A stretch of 64,000 nucleotides of DNA from Eubacteriales bacterium. GTDB taxonomy: Bacteria; Bacillota; Clostridia; Lachnospirales; Lachnospiraceae. The position numbers and the translations under genes are program-made. A model generated the notes under the pieces. The model saw only the letters and a program-made list of their open reading frames with translations, was not told the DNA's origin and searched no databases. Below, one piece after another: positions 38,184 through 47,477 of the stretch. The stretch covers positions 1 to 64,000 of the forward strand of contig JAUNPK010000003.1 in the NCBI GenBank assembly GCA_030536855.1, read 5' to 3'. Each line of letters opens with the position of its first letter. Position 1 is the first letter of the stretch.

Positions 38184-38771
38184 ATGCAAGATAAGATGAT
38201 GAACAAGTATATTGCTAAGAATCACTCCGGGTCTGTTTTTACTGACAGTGAATTGAAAGTTATAAAAAATGGTGATATAGATGAGATGATATCAACATTT
38301 TTTGATTTAAATAACAATTATTATAAGAAACAGATGCAGAGTGCATTTAATATTCTTAATCAATATATGAGTGGAGATGTGGAGCTGGAGTCTGTAGCGT
38401 ATTTGAAAGAATATACGGGCAAGTTTGTTGGCTGTCAGCTGATGGATGGAGATATTGATGTTTTTTTGGGAATTGCAGGTGATGATAAGGATTTATTGTG
38501 TGTTGCATCTGCATTTTCACAGGAAGAACTGCAGGAATTTGATGCGGATGCCTATGATGCATTGTGTGAGTTGATTAATGTAATGAACGGCGCTTATGCT
38601 ACCAGGTTAAGCGGAGAGGAGAGGATAGAGCTTTCCCTTCATCCTCCTGTGTTCTATACCAATACATCAATTAAGGCGGAAGTAGGGCTGTACATTGTAA
38701 CGTTTTCAATGAACAAACATAAATTTAATCTGCTTATGGCAGCAGATGATAAAATAAAGTTAACTGCATAA
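38184..38771 (+). CDS. CheX/CheC-like chemotaxis phosphatase-domain protein
   Basis: A 195-residue protein. The C-terminal ~130 residues resemble the CheX-like fold, with the ELINVMNGAYATRLS helix that carries the E-xx-N pair which dephosphorylates CheY in CheX/CheC. The N-terminal ~60 residues are charged and helical. AAGGAG lies seven bases before the ATG at 38184; an upstream in-frame start is less likely. It directly precedes a CheY-like gene, which suggests a dedicated phosphatase/response-regulator pair. Confidence 0.7.
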   Translation: MQDKMMNKYIAKNHSGSVFTDSELKVIKNGDIDEMISTFFDLNNNYYKKQMQSAFNILNQYMSGDVELESVAYLKEYTGKFVGCQLMDGDIDVFLGIAGDDKDLLCVASAFSQEELQEFDADAYDALCELINVMNGAYATRLSGEERIELSLHPPVFYTNTSIKAEVGLYIVTFSMNKHKFNLLMAADDKIKLTA

Positions 38772-38816
38772 TAAGTTATGTAAAAAAGTGTATTACACGC
38801 AGAATGGGAGATAAAG

Positions 38817-39179
38817 ATGGCAAAGATATTAATTGTAGATGATTCAAAAACTTCAAGAAAATTTTTAAGAAACATGCTTGAGGAAGCCGGACACGAAATA
38901 ATTTCGGAGGCGGTTGACGGTAATGAAGGAGTAGAAAAATTTAAGATTTATCAGCCTGATATTGTTACTATGGATATTACGATGCCTAAGTTAGATGGTA
39001 TTGGTGCTGTAAAAGAAATTATTGATTTCGATCCTAATGCAAAGATTATTATGGTTACAGCAGCGGGACAGAAGTCTAATATGGTGGAGGCTCTTAAACA
39101 GGGAGCTGCGGATTTTATTCAGAAACCATTTGACAGTGAAGTAATCCTCAACACGATAGAAAAGGTATTGGAAGGCTAA
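38817..39179 (+). CDS. CheY-like single-domain response regulator
   Basis: A 120-residue receiver domain with no output domain. D8-D9 bind magnesium, D53 in VTMDITMPK is the phosphorylation site, T81 and K103 (QKPF) complete the switch. It lies between a CheX-like gene and a TruA-like gene, with which it shares a TAATG stop/start junction. It could be the motility CheY or a specialised relay; no CheA or CheW is in the window. Confidence 0.9.
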   Translation: MAKILIVDDSKTSRKFLRNMLEEAGHEIISEAVDGNEGVEKFKIYQPDIVTMDITMPKLDGIGAVKEIIDFDPNAKIIMVTAAGQKSNMVEALKQGAADFIQKPFDSEVILNTIEKVLEG

Positions 39180-39916
39180 TGTATAATTATAAGATTCAGC
39201 TTCAGTATGATGGTGGCAGGTATGACGGATGGCAGCGCATGGGTAAAGATGCATCTAATAATACCATAGAGTTTAAGATTTTTGAGATTATAAAGAAGAT
39301 GACCGGAGAAGAGCCTGATATAATGGTTGGATGCAGAACGGAGAAGGGTGTTCACGCATTGTGTCAGACTGCTAATTTTAAGCTTATGGTGAGACGCAAT
39401 CCCATTGAGATTAAAAATTATCTTAACAGGTATCTTCCGAGAGATATTGGAATTAATCATATTGAAGAGGTTGATGAGAGATTTCATAGCCAGCTTAATG
39501 CAAAATCCAAGACTTACATATATAAGCTGGATACAGGGGATGTTGCTAATGTGTTTACAAGAAAGTATGCATACCACACCTTCGAGGTTCCTCAATTTGA
39601 TGATATGAGGCGTGGGGCAGAATTCTTCAAAGGTAAACATGATTTTAAAGCATTTACTACAGCGAAAAAAAGCAAATCTACAATCAGGGAGATTAAGCAC
39701 ATTGATATAAATACAGAAGGGACTTCATGTGTCATAAGGATTACGGCAGATGATTTTCTTCATAATATGGCCAGATTTATGATAGGAATGCTGTTAGATG
39801 TAGGAAACAGCTTGAAAAAACCTGATGATATAAGAGCTGCTCTTGCAGGGGAGGATATTGTTATGTCTCTTCCGGCAGAGAGCTATGGACTTTTTCTTGA
39901 AAGGGTTTTATACTAA
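39179..39916 (+). CDS. TruA-like pseudouridine synthase with Glu at the catalytic position
   Basis: A 245-residue protein over the full length of TruA, the enzyme that isomerises uridines 38-40 of tRNA. DGGRYDGWQ, KTYIYKL, HDFKAFT and DDFLHNMARFMIG match the family. However, the catalytic motif normally reading GRTDxGVHA is CRTEKGVHA here, with E55 (codon GAG) in place of the invariant Asp. Activity is therefore doubtful, or changed. The start overlaps the CheY-like stop. It may be a paralogue with the true truA elsewhere. Confidence 0.82.
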   Translation: MYNYKIQLQYDGGRYDGWQRMGKDASNNTIEFKIFEIIKKMTGEEPDIMVGCRTEKGVHALCQTANFKLMVRRNPIEIKNYLNRYLPRDIGINHIEEVDERFHSQLNAKSKTYIYKLDTGDVANVFTRKYAYHTFEVPQFDDMRRGAEFFKGKHDFKAFTTAKKSKSTIREIKHIDINTEGTSCVIRITADDFLHNMARFMIGMLLDVGNSLKKPDDIRAALAGEDIVMSLPAESYGLFLERVLY

Positions 39917-39932
39917 CAATTAAGGAATATAT

Positions 39933-39977
39933 ACTGTCGTACTTAAGCGATTGGTAAGCTGGGTACGGCAGTTTTTT
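39933..39977 (+). terminator. Terminator after the TruA-like gene
   Basis: ACTGTCGTAC (39933-39942) pairs with GTACGGCAGT (39963-39972), one wobble, followed by TTTTT. Confidence 0.85.
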
Positions 39978-40043
39978 CAAGTAATGTATGTTTTTGTATT
40001 TATATTTGAGGTAAATATAACTATAGGAGAAATGGAGTAGAAA

Positions 40044-41807
40044 ATGAAAACCATAATTGAGCTTATTACAGATGAATTTAAGAAAGTATTTGTGGAATGC
40101 GGATACTCTGAAGAATATGCAAAAGTAACGGTTTCTAACAGGCCTGATTTGTGTGAATTTCAATGTAATGGAGCCATGGCAGCGGCTAAGGTATATAAAA
40201 AAGCACCATTTATGATAGCAGATGAGATTGTTGATAAGATGAAGGAACTTTCAATGTTTGAGAAGATTGAAAGTGTGAAGCCGGGATTTATCAATATTAC
40301 AATCAGCCCATTATTTTTGTCGGACTATCTCAATGAAATGAAAAAAACAGATAAGTTCGGGTATGAGAGCCGGGAAGCTAATAAGACTGTCATAGTTGAT
40401 TATGGCGGAGCCAATGCGGCTAAGCCTCTTCATGTGGGGCATCTTAGATCTGCGGTTATCGGAGAAAGCGTTAAAAGGATTAACCGATATGTTGGTAATA
40501 AGACAATCGGTGATGTTCACTTAGGTGACTGGGGGCTTCAGATGGGACTTATTATCGAGGAATTAAGGGATAGAAAACCGGATTTGGTTTATTTTGATGA
40601 TAATTACTCAGGGGAGTATCCAAGCGAGCCACCGTTCACTATATCAGAACTGGAGGAGATTTATCCTGCAGCCAGTGCTAAATCTAAAGAAAATGAAGAT
40701 TTTGCGAAAAGAGCTCATGAATCAACTTTGAAGCTTCAGAGCGGAGATAAATCTTGTACAGCTATATGGAAACATATTATGAATGTGTCAAAAGCTGATT
40801 TAAAGAAGAATTATGACAATCTTAATGTTTCTTTTGATTTATGGAAGGGAGAGAGTGATGCCCAGCCTTATATTCCGGATATGGTTGATAAGATGATTGC
40901 AGATGGCATTGCTTATGAAAGTCAGGGAGCTACCGTAGTAGATATTGCCCAGGAGACGGATTCAAAAGAACTGCCTCCATGTATTGTGAGAAAGTCAGAC
41001 GGAGCGGCTCTCTATGCCACATCGGATCTTGCTACAATAGTTGAAAGAGAGAAGTTGTATCAGCCTGACGCTTATATATATCTTGCAGATAAGAGACAGG
41101 AACTGCATTTTACCCAGGTGTTCAGAACTGCAAAGAAAGCAGGAATTGTAAGACCGGGTGTTGAAATGACATTTTTAGGTTTTGGTACAATGAATGGTAA
41201 AGATGGCAAGCCTTTCAAGACGCGTTCCGGCGGGGTTATGAGACTTGAACATCTTATTGAGGATATAGATAATGCGGTTTTGGAAAAGATAGAAGAGAAC
41301 CGTTCTGTTTCCCGGGAGGAGGCGGAAAAGACAGCTAAAATAGTGGGGCTTGCCGCATTAAAGTATGGGGATCTTTCGAACCAGGCATCAAAGGATTATG
41401 TTTTTGATATAGACAGATTTGCTTCTTTTGAGGGAAACACAGGACCATATATTCTTTATACTATTGTAAGAATCAAGTCTATTCTTTCTAAGTACGATGA
41501 ATCCGGTAAGGACAATAAGTGGGGTATAAATCCTGCTATAGAGGCCTCTGAGAAGACTTTATCACTTTCTCTTATTAAGTTTTCGGAGGTAATAGAGAGT
41601 GCATATAAAGAGAAGGCGCCTCATAAGATATGTCAGTATATATATGAGGTTTCCAATGCATTTAACGGATTCTACCATAATACAAAGATTTTGGCAGAAC
41701 CGGATGAAAAACAACAGGCAGGATATATTGCTTTGATTACGCTTACTAAAGAAATTCTTGAGCAGTGTATTGATTTACTTGCGATAGAATGTCCGGATAG
41801 AATGTAA
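40044..41807 (+). CDS. argS: Arginyl-tRNA synthetase
   Basis: Charges tRNA-Arg. The 587-residue class I enzyme has the N-terminal additional domain, the HIGH-type motif ANAAKPLHVGHLRSA, and the DALR anticodon domain with ALKYGDLSNQASKDYVFD and NTGPYILYT. AGGAGAAATGG precedes the ATG. It has its own transcript start after a terminator and is followed closely by a glycosyltransferase gene. Confidence 0.96.
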   Translation: MKTIIELITDEFKKVFVECGYSEEYAKVTVSNRPDLCEFQCNGAMAAAKVYKKAPFMIADEIVDKMKELSMFEKIESVKPGFINITISPLFLSDYLNEMKKTDKFGYESREANKTVIVDYGGANAAKPLHVGHLRSAVIGESVKRINRYVGNKTIGDVHLGDWGLQMGLIIEELRDRKPDLVYFDDNYSGEYPSEPPFTISELEEIYPAASAKSKENEDFAKRAHESTLKLQSGDKSCTAIWKHIMNVSKADLKKNYDNLNVSFDLWKGESDAQPYIPDMVDKMIADGIAYESQGATVVDIAQETDSKELPPCIVRKSDGAALYATSDLATIVEREKLYQPDAYIYLADKRQELHFTQVFRTAKKAGIVRPGVEMTFLGFGTMNGKDGKPFKTRSGGVMRLEHLIEDIDNAVLEKIEENRSVSREEAEKTAKIVGLAALKYGDLSNQASKDYVFDIDRFASFEGNTGPYILYTIVRIKSILSKYDESGKDNKWGINPAIEASEKTLSLSLIKFSEVIESAYKEKAPHKICQYIYEVSNAFNGFYHNTKILAEPDEKQQAGYIALITLTKEILEQCIDLLAIECPDRM

Positions 41808-41824
41808 GGGACGGGGGATACATA

Positions 41825-42844
41825 ATGAAAATTTTATCATTTGCGATACCATGTTATAACTCTGCGGAGTATATGGAAAAATGTATTGAATCATGTCTTC
41901 AAGGTGGAGAAGATGTGGAGATAATTATTGTTGATGACGGGTCTACAAAGGATAACACACTGGAGATTGCCCAAAGATATGAAAAAGAATACCCGGGAAT
42001 AGTGAAGGCCATTCACCAGGAGAATGGTGGACACGGAGAGGCGGTCAATACCGGAATTGCCAATGCCACGGGTGTGTTTTATAAGGTGGTTGACAGTGAT
42101 GACTGGGTTGACACAAAAAGCTTAAAAAGAGTACTTGCAAGGCTTAAGAAATTTATTCAGGAAGATGACTGCCCTGATATGGTTATTGCCAATTATGTAT
42201 ATGAGAAGGTTGGTGCAAAAAGAAAGAAAGTAATACATTATGAGAACGCCCTTCCTGTTGAGCAGATGTTTGGATGGGATGATTTCGGACATTTTAAGGT
42301 GGACCAGTACATTATCATGCATTCTGTTATTTACAGAACACAGCTTATTAAGGACTGTGGACTTAAGCTTTTGTCACACACATTTTATGTGGATAACATA
42401 TTTGTATTTGAACCTCTTCCTTATGTTAAGAAGCTTTACTATATCAACACTAATCTATACAGATATTTTATTGGAAGAGACGACCAGTCTGTTAATGAAA
42501 AAGTTATGATTTCAAGGATTGACCAGCAGCTTAGGGTTACAAGGAGACTTATAGATTCTTATATTGCCACAAAGCCGGATAATGAAAAATGCAGGAAATA
42601 TATGAGAAATTACCTGAGGATTATGATGGAGATTTCATCTATATTCTTGATTCTTTCCGGTACAAAAGAGGATCTTGAAAAGAAGAAGGAACTTTGGAAC
42701 TACGTGAAGGAAGCTGATAAAGAGTTGTACAAAGAGTTAAGATATAGTTTGTTGGGAACTTCGGTTAATTTTCCGGGAAAACTAGGAAGACAGATTTCCA
42801 GAACCGGTTATAAAGTAATGAATAAGCTTATTGGTTTTAATTAA
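41825..42844 (+). CDS. Family 2 glycosyltransferase
   Basis: A 339-residue GT-A enzyme. IPCYNSAEYMEKCI opens the nucleotide-sugar site, IIIVDDGSTKDNT follows, and the DxD metal motif is VVDSDDW. The second half has HSVIYRTQLIKDCGL and a basic C-terminus with little hydrophobicity. Donor and acceptor are unknown; related proteins build surface polysaccharide or glycolipids. It starts 17 bases after argS and ends 13 bases before the dehydrogenase gene. Confidence 0.85.
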   Translation: MKILSFAIPCYNSAEYMEKCIESCLQGGEDVEIIIVDDGSTKDNTLEIAQRYEKEYPGIVKAIHQENGGHGEAVNTGIANATGVFYKVVDSDDWVDTKSLKRVLARLKKFIQEDDCPDMVIANYVYEKVGAKRKKVIHYENALPVEQMFGWDDFGHFKVDQYIIMHSVIYRTQLIKDCGLKLLSHTFYVDNIFVFEPLPYVKKLYYINTNLYRYFIGRDDQSVNEKVMISRIDQQLRVTRRLIDSYIATKPDNEKCRKYMRNYLRIMMEISSIFLILSGTKEDLEKKKELWNYVKEADKELYKELRYSLLGTSVNFPGKLGRQISRTGYKVMNKLIGFN

Positions 42845-42857
42845 GAGGAGACTGACT

Positions 42858-43619
42858 ATGATACTTGATTTATTTAAACTTGATGGAAAAGTGGCAATTG
42901 TTACCGGCGCCAATACAGGTCTCGGACAGGGAATGGCTGTTGCTCTTGCCCAGGCCGGAGCTAAGGTTGTGGGCGTTGCCAGGAGATCCTGTGAGGATAC
43001 AAGAAAATTAATAGAGAGGGATGGAGGATGCTTTACAGAAGTGATTGCCGACTTGTCATCCATGGAAGTTATTCCTTTAATCATTAATGGGGCACTTGAT
43101 GCTTATGGCAGAGTTGACATTCTTGTTAATAATGCAGGAATAATTAAGAGAGAGGATGCTATTGATTTTTCTGAGGAAAATTGGGACAGTGTAATTCAGG
43201 TTAACGAGAAAATGGTATTTTTCCTGAGTCAGGCATTTGCAAAACAGCTTATTAAGCAGAATGAGGGCGGTAAGATTATCAACGTATGCTCTATGCTCTC
43301 ATATCAGGGTGGAATAAGGGTGCCATCTTACACGGCAAGTAAAAGTGCGGTTATGGGTCTTACAAAGGCTATGGCTAATGAATGGGCGCAGTATAATATT
43401 AATGTTAATGCCATAGCTCCTGGTTATATGGCAACCAATAATACAGCACAGCTTAGGGCTGATTCTGACAGAAGTGAGGCAATTATCGACAGAATACCTG
43501 CGGGAAGATGGGGAACACCTGACGATATGAAGGGTGCTGTAGTTTATCTTGCATCAGATGCTTCAAGCTATGTGAATGGATTTACCATTGCAGTAGATGG
43601 AGGATGGCTGGGAAGATAA
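42858..43619 (+). CDS. kduD: Short-chain dehydrogenase, KduD-like
   Basis: A 253-residue SDR enzyme. TGANTGLGQG binds the nucleotide, NNAG follows, and the catalytic set is Ser in NVCSMLSYQGG with YTASK. The closest pattern is KduD, 2-dehydro-3-deoxy-D-gluconate 5-dehydrogenase, which acts in pectin and polygalacturonate breakdown; gluconate 5-dehydrogenase is the main alternative. No kduI or other pectin gene adjoins it. GAGGAG precedes the ATG at 42858, and a terminator follows. Confidence 0.75.
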   Translation: MILDLFKLDGKVAIVTGANTGLGQGMAVALAQAGAKVVGVARRSCEDTRKLIERDGGCFTEVIADLSSMEVIPLIINGALDAYGRVDILVNNAGIIKREDAIDFSEENWDSVIQVNEKMVFFLSQAFAKQLIKQNEGGKIINVCSMLSYQGGIRVPSYTASKSAVMGLTKAMANEWAQYNINVNAIAPGYMATNNTAQLRADSDRSEAIIDRIPAGRWGTPDDMKGAVVYLASDASSYVNGFTIAVDGGWLGR

Positions 43620-43653
43620 TACACCTGGTATTTTTAATTAAATAATTCTTATT

Positions 43654-43709
43654 AAACGGATATTTCCTGTTTGCATTTTACATGAGACAGGGAAGTATCC
43701 GTTTTTTTG
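43654..43709 (+). terminator. Terminator before the pst operon
   Basis: AAACGGATA-TTTCCTGT pairs with ACAGGGAAG-TATCCGTTT, followed by T residues. It insulates the phosphate regulon from the upstream genes. Confidence 0.85.
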
Positions 43710-43731
43710 TTGTGAATTCGGATAATTGTAT

Positions 43732-43781
43732 TTTACCAATACTTTACCTGGAATTTACATTTGCAGGATATTAGATTTTAC
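43732..43781 (+). promoter_or_regulatory. Candidate PHO box upstream of pstS
   Basis: TTTACC (43732), TTTACC (43743) and TTTACA (43754) recur at exact 11-base spacing, with a weaker TTTTAC at 43776. Bacillus PhoP binds TT(A/T)ACA-like hexamers with five-base gaps, giving the same 11-base period. Likely target of the PhoB encoded in this operon. Confidence 0.7.
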
Positions 43782-43841
43782 ATAACCTTGGTAAATTTTA
43801 AATCGTCGATAGGACAAAAAAGAAAGGCGAGGAAAAAAGTT

Positions 43842-44741
43842 ATGAGAAAAATCAGTTTAAAAAAATTTGCTGTAACTGCACTCAGTGTAGTATGCATGGC
43901 TGGAGCATTAATGGGATGCGGCAGTACAAATAGCGAGAAATCACAGGAAGATGGTGGTTCATTGGGTGAAATTGCAGTAATTTCAAGAGAAGATGGTTCA
44001 GGTACAAGGGGCGCTTTCATTGAGTTGTTCGGAGTAGAAAAGAAGGACGCTAATGGAAAGAAAGTTGACTATACAACTGAAGAGGCTTCAATTACAAATA
44101 GTACTGAAGTTATGATGACAACAGTTTCTGGAAACAAGGCAGCAATTGGATATACATCATTGGGCTCATTAAACAGTAATGTTAAGGCATTAAAGGTTGA
44201 TGGAGTTGAAGCTACAGCAGCTAACGTAAAGAGCGGTACATACAAGGCATCAAGACCATTTAACATTGTAACAAAAGATGGTTTGAGCGAAGCAGCAACA
44301 GATTTTATGAATTATATGTTAAGCTCAGAGGGTCAGAAGATAGTTGAAGATAAAGGCTATATTTCAGAAGGCAACAATGGAGCATACAAGTCAAACGGTG
44401 CATCAGGTAAGGTTGTTGTAGCTGGTTCTTCATCTGTAACTCCTGTTATGGAAAAGCTTGCAGAAGCATATAAGAAGGTTAACAGCAACGTAACTGTTGA
44501 GATTCAGCAGTCTGATTCAACAACAGGTGTTACAAAGGCAATTGAGGGTACATGCGATATTGGTATGGCTTCAAGAGCATTAAAGGATACTGAAACAGCT
44601 AAGGGAGTTAAAGGTACAAAGATTGCCCTTGACGGTATCGCTGTAATCGTCAACAACAGTAACTCACTTGAAAACATAACAACAGAACAGGTTATGAAAA
44701 TCTACACAGGCGAGATTACAGAATGGGATGACGTTAAATAA
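43842..44741 (+). CDS. pstS: Phosphate-binding lipoprotein PstS, halves in swapped order
   Basis: A 299-residue lipoprotein (lipobox cysteine C26, LMGC) that should capture phosphate for PstCAB. Its order differs from classical PstS: residues 42-178 carry the normally C-terminal half (VISREDGSGTRGAFIE at 47-61, AIGYTSLGSL, FMNYMLSSEGQKIV), and residues 188-299 carry the normally N-terminal half (KVVVAGSSSVTPVMEKL, QQSDSTTG, GTCDIGMASR, IALDGIAVIVN, YTGEITEWDDV). Both phosphate-site segments are intact. The ATG at 43842 has GGCGAGGA upstream; an earlier in-frame ATG at 43761 would precede the signal peptide and is rejected. First gene of the pst-pho block. Confidence 0.9.
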   Translation: MRKISLKKFAVTALSVVCMAGALMGCGSTNSEKSQEDGGSLGEIAVISREDGSGTRGAFIELFGVEKKDANGKKVDYTTEEASITNSTEVMMTTVSGNKAAIGYTSLGSLNSNVKALKVDGVEATAANVKSGTYKASRPFNIVTKDGLSEAATDFMNYMLSSEGQKIVEDKGYISEGNNGAYKSNGASGKVVVAGSSSVTPVMEKLAEAYKKVNSNVTVEIQQSDSTTGVTKAIEGTCDIGMASRALKDTETAKGVKGTKIALDGIAVIVNNSNSLENITTEQVMKIYTGEITEWDDVK

Positions 44742-44818
44742 TTAAAAATTCCTGATAATAATTTCGACATAAGACAATCAACAGTTTTTAATAATCAAAT
44801 AATACCCACCTTAAGAAG

Positions 44819-44851
44819 AGCACAGTATGGCCTCCCCTGACCTACTGTGCT
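44819..44851 (+). terminator. Hairpin between pstS and pstC
   Basis: AGCACAGTA (44819-44827) pairs with TACTGTGCT (44843-44851). There is no T tract, so it may stabilise the pstS message or partly stop transcription, as is common where pstS is made in excess. Confidence 0.6.
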
Positions 44852-44890
44852 AACTTCAATAATTCACAAAAAATTTATAATTTTTTAATG

Positions 44891-44923
44891 GAATTTTAAT
44901 GGGGTCTGACCCCATTAAAATTC
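44891..44923. repeat. 33-base palindrome with GGGGTCTGACCCC core
   Basis: GAATTTTAATGGGGTC is followed by one base and its perfect reverse complement. The GGGGTC-GACCCC core recurs in the hairpin after phoR (50316-50393). It lies 20 bases before the pstC start. Confidence 0.85.
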
Positions 44924-44943
44924 TATAAAAAAGGAGATCAACT

Positions 44944-45801
44944 ATGAAAAAAGCTCATTTTAAAGAGAAGTTAATGGAAATAGTTTTCCTTATTTGTGCC
45001 TGTGTATCGATTTTTTCGGTTGTATTAATATGTGTGTTTCTTTTTGCCAACGGTGTTCCGGCTATGTCAAAAATAGGATTTTTTGATTTTCTTCTTGGTA
45101 AGACGTGGAAACCGGGAAATGATATATATGGCATTTTCCCTATGATATTAGGAAGTATATATGTTACTGCAGGAGCGATAATTATAGGAGTTCCTATAGG
45201 TATTCTTACAGCAGTGTATCTTGCAAAGTTTTGCCCTGAAAAAATATATAAAATTCTGAAGCCGGCTGTAGATTTGCTGGCCGGAATTCCTTCGGTAGTT
45301 TATGGTTTTTTTGGACTATGCGTTATTGTTCCATTTGTAAGAGACAATTTTGGAGGGAACGGTGACAGTATTCTGACAGCATCAATTCTTCTTGGATTTA
45401 TGATTCTGCCTACAATTATAAATGTTTCCGAATCATCTATAAGAGCGGTGCCTGAGAAGTATTATCAAGGTTCTCTTGCATTAGGAGCGACCCACGAAAG
45501 AAGCGTATATAGGACAGTGGTTCCTGCAGCTAAGTCAGGAATTATGGCGGGAGTTGTGTTAGGTGTCGGAAGAGCCATCGGAGAGACCATGGCAGTAATT
45601 ATGGTTGCGGGAAACCAGCCAAGAATGCCAAAGGGATTATTAAAAGGTATAAGAACACTTACATCTAATATTGTAATTGAGATGGGCTATGCTACAGACC
45701 TTCACAGAGAAGCGCTTATTGCAACAGGTGTAGTGCTTTTTGTATTTATTCTCATAATTAACACCTTATTCTCTATATTGAAGAGAAGGGAGGCTAAGTA
45801 A
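44944..45801 (+). CDS. pstC: Phosphate ABC transporter permease PstC
   Basis: A 285-residue inner permease with six membrane segments. The cytoplasmic EAA loop is visible near SLALGATHERSVYRTVVPAAKSGIMAG, and DLLAGIPSVVYGFFG is typical of phosphate permeases. AAGGAG precedes the ATG. It ends two bases before pstA, so the pair is coupled. Confidence 0.95.
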   Translation: MKKAHFKEKLMEIVFLICACVSIFSVVLICVFLFANGVPAMSKIGFFDFLLGKTWKPGNDIYGIFPMILGSIYVTAGAIIIGVPIGILTAVYLAKFCPEKIYKILKPAVDLLAGIPSVVYGFFGLCVIVPFVRDNFGGNGDSILTASILLGFMILPTIINVSESSIRAVPEKYYQGSLALGATHERSVYRTVVPAAKSGIMAGVVLGVGRAIGETMAVIMVAGNQPRMPKGLLKGIRTLTSNIVIEMGYATDLHREALIATGVVLFVFILIINTLFSILKRREAK

Positions 45802-45802
45802 G

Positions 45803-46654
45803 ATGAAGGATTTTAAAACTAAGCTTAATACATACTTGAAACATCCGGGTTCATTGGCTATATACCTCGTAACACATTTGGCGGCAATACTCACAGTAGT
45901 AGCTCTTGGCTTTCTTATAATATATATATTGGTAAGGGGAATCCCCTACCTAAGACCAAGTTTATTTGCTTGGAATTACAATTCAGAAAATGTATCTTTA
46001 ATGCCATCATTGATTAATACAATTCTCCTAACGATGTTAGCTTTAATTATTGCAGCACCATTGGGGATTTTTGCAGCCATATATATGGTGGAATACGCAA
46101 AAAAAGGTAATAAAATCGTCGGTATCGTAAGAATAACCGCAGAAACACTTTCAGGTATTCCTTCAATTGTTTATGGCTTGTTCGGAATGTTATTTTTTGT
46201 TACAGCATTAAAATTGCAGTTATCTATTCTTTCCGGTGCATTGACTGTGGCAATTATGGTTCTTCCCACAATTATGAGAACTACAGAGGAAGCTCTTTTA
46301 GCGGTACCTGATAGTTTCAGGGAGGGCAGCTTCGGACTTGGTGCCGGCAAACTAAGAACGGTTTTTAAGGTGGTATTACCATCTGCAGTGCCGGGAATTC
46401 TCTCAGGAGTTATTCTAGCAACAGGAAGAATAGTAGGTGAAACAGCTGCACTTATCTACACTGCGGGTACGGTTGCCAGAGTCCCTGAAAATATATTCAG
46501 TTCCACAAGAACACTTTCGGTTCATATGTATATGCTTTCAGGAGAAGGATTTAACACCAATCAGGCTTACGCTACAGCAGTGGTGCTTTTGGTACTTGTT
46601 ATATTTATTAATATGTTATCTAAAGTTGTAGCATCAAAACTATCTGCAAAATAA
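45803..46654 (+). CDS. pstA: Phosphate ABC transporter permease PstA
   Basis: A 283-residue permease with six membrane segments, partner of Pst[16 protein letters not shown] and the EAA loop with [19 protein letters not shown] match PstA. It lies between pstC and pstB in the usual order. Confidence 0.95.
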   Translation: MKDFKTKLNTYLKHPGSLAIYLVTHLAAILTVVALGFLIIYILVRGIPYLRPSLFAWNYNSENVSLMPSLINTILLTMLALIIAAPLGIFAAIYMVEYAKKGNKIVGIVRITAETLSGIPSIVYGLFGMLFFVTALKLQLSILSGALTVAIMVLPTIMRTTEEALLAVPDSFREGSFGLGAGKLRTVFKVVLPSAVPGILSGVILATGRIVGETAALIYTAGTVARVPENIFSSTRTLSVHMYMLSGEGFNTNQAYATAVVLLVLVIFINMLSKVVASKLSAK

Positions 46655-46700
46655 AATTTATAATGGTTATGCACGGAAAATGTGCAGAATGGAGATTAGT

Positions 46701-47477
46701 ATGGAACAAAACGGAGTTTCAAAATTTCATATAAAAGATTTAAATTTACATTATGGAGACTTTCATGCATTGAAGAATATTAATATGGAGATTCCTGAAA
46801 AGCAGATAACTGCGTTTATCGGACCTTCAGGTTGCGGAAAGTCCACATTTTTAAAGTCCCTTAACAGAATGAATGATTTAGTTGAAGGATGTAAAATTGA
46901 AGGAGAAATCCATCTTAATGGAGAAAAAGGGTTTGAGGATGTGTATGGGAGCATGGATGTTAACATGCTTAGAAAGAGAGTTGGAATGGTGTTCCAGCAG
47001 CCAAATCCGTTTCCAATGAGTATATATGACAATATTGCCTATGGACCAAGAACTCATGGTATCCGCAATAAAAGCCAGCTTGACGCCATTGTGGAAAGCT
47101 CACTGAAAAAAGCGGCAATATGGGATGAGGTTAAGGACAGACTTAAAAAATCTGCACTGGGAATGTCAGGAGGGCAGCAACAGAGATTGTGCATTGCACG
47201 TGCATTGGCAGTTGAGCCGGAAGTAATTCTTATGGATGAGCCTACATCAGCTCTTGACCCTATTTCAACTTCAAGAATCGAAGATCTGGCAGTGGAACTT
47301 AAAGATAATTACACAATAATAATGGTTACACATAATATGCAACAGGCAACCAGAATTTCTGATAACACAGCATTTTTCCTGTTGGGAGAAATGATTGAGT
47401 ATGATAAAACAGAGAAATTGTTCTCGGTACCTCAGAATAAAAAGACAGAAGATTATATTACAGGTAGATTTGGTTAA
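46701..47477 (+). CDS. pstB: Phosphate ABC transporter ATPase PstB
   Basis: The 258-residue ATPase that powers PstCA. Walker [10 protein letters not shown], the PstB-specific [14 protein letters not shown]-loop, signature [11 protein letters not shown] and Walker [14 protein letters not shown] are all present. The ATG at 46701 has GGAG seven bases upstream in AATGGAGATTAGTATG; in-frame ATG codons at 46680 and 46689 precede or overlap that site. Its last codons lie in a three-copy 16-base repeat. Confidence 0.96.
   Translation: MEQNGVSKFHIKDLNLHYGDFHALKNINMEIPEKQITAFIGPSGCGKSTFLKSLNRMNDLVEGCKIEGEIHLNGEKGFEDVYGSMDVNMLRKRVGMVFQQPNPFPMSIYDNIAYGPRTHGIRNKSQLDAIVESSLKKAAIWDEVKDRLKKSALGMSGGQQQRLCIARALAVEPEVILMDEPTSALDPISTSRIEDLAVELKDNYTIIMVTHNMQQATRISDNTAFFLLGEMIEYDKTEKLFSVPQNKKTEDYITGRFG

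Noticed and set aside
43761-43841. Upstream in-frame ATG for pstS
   Set aside because: It would place 27 charged residues before the signal peptide and lies within the PHO-box region.
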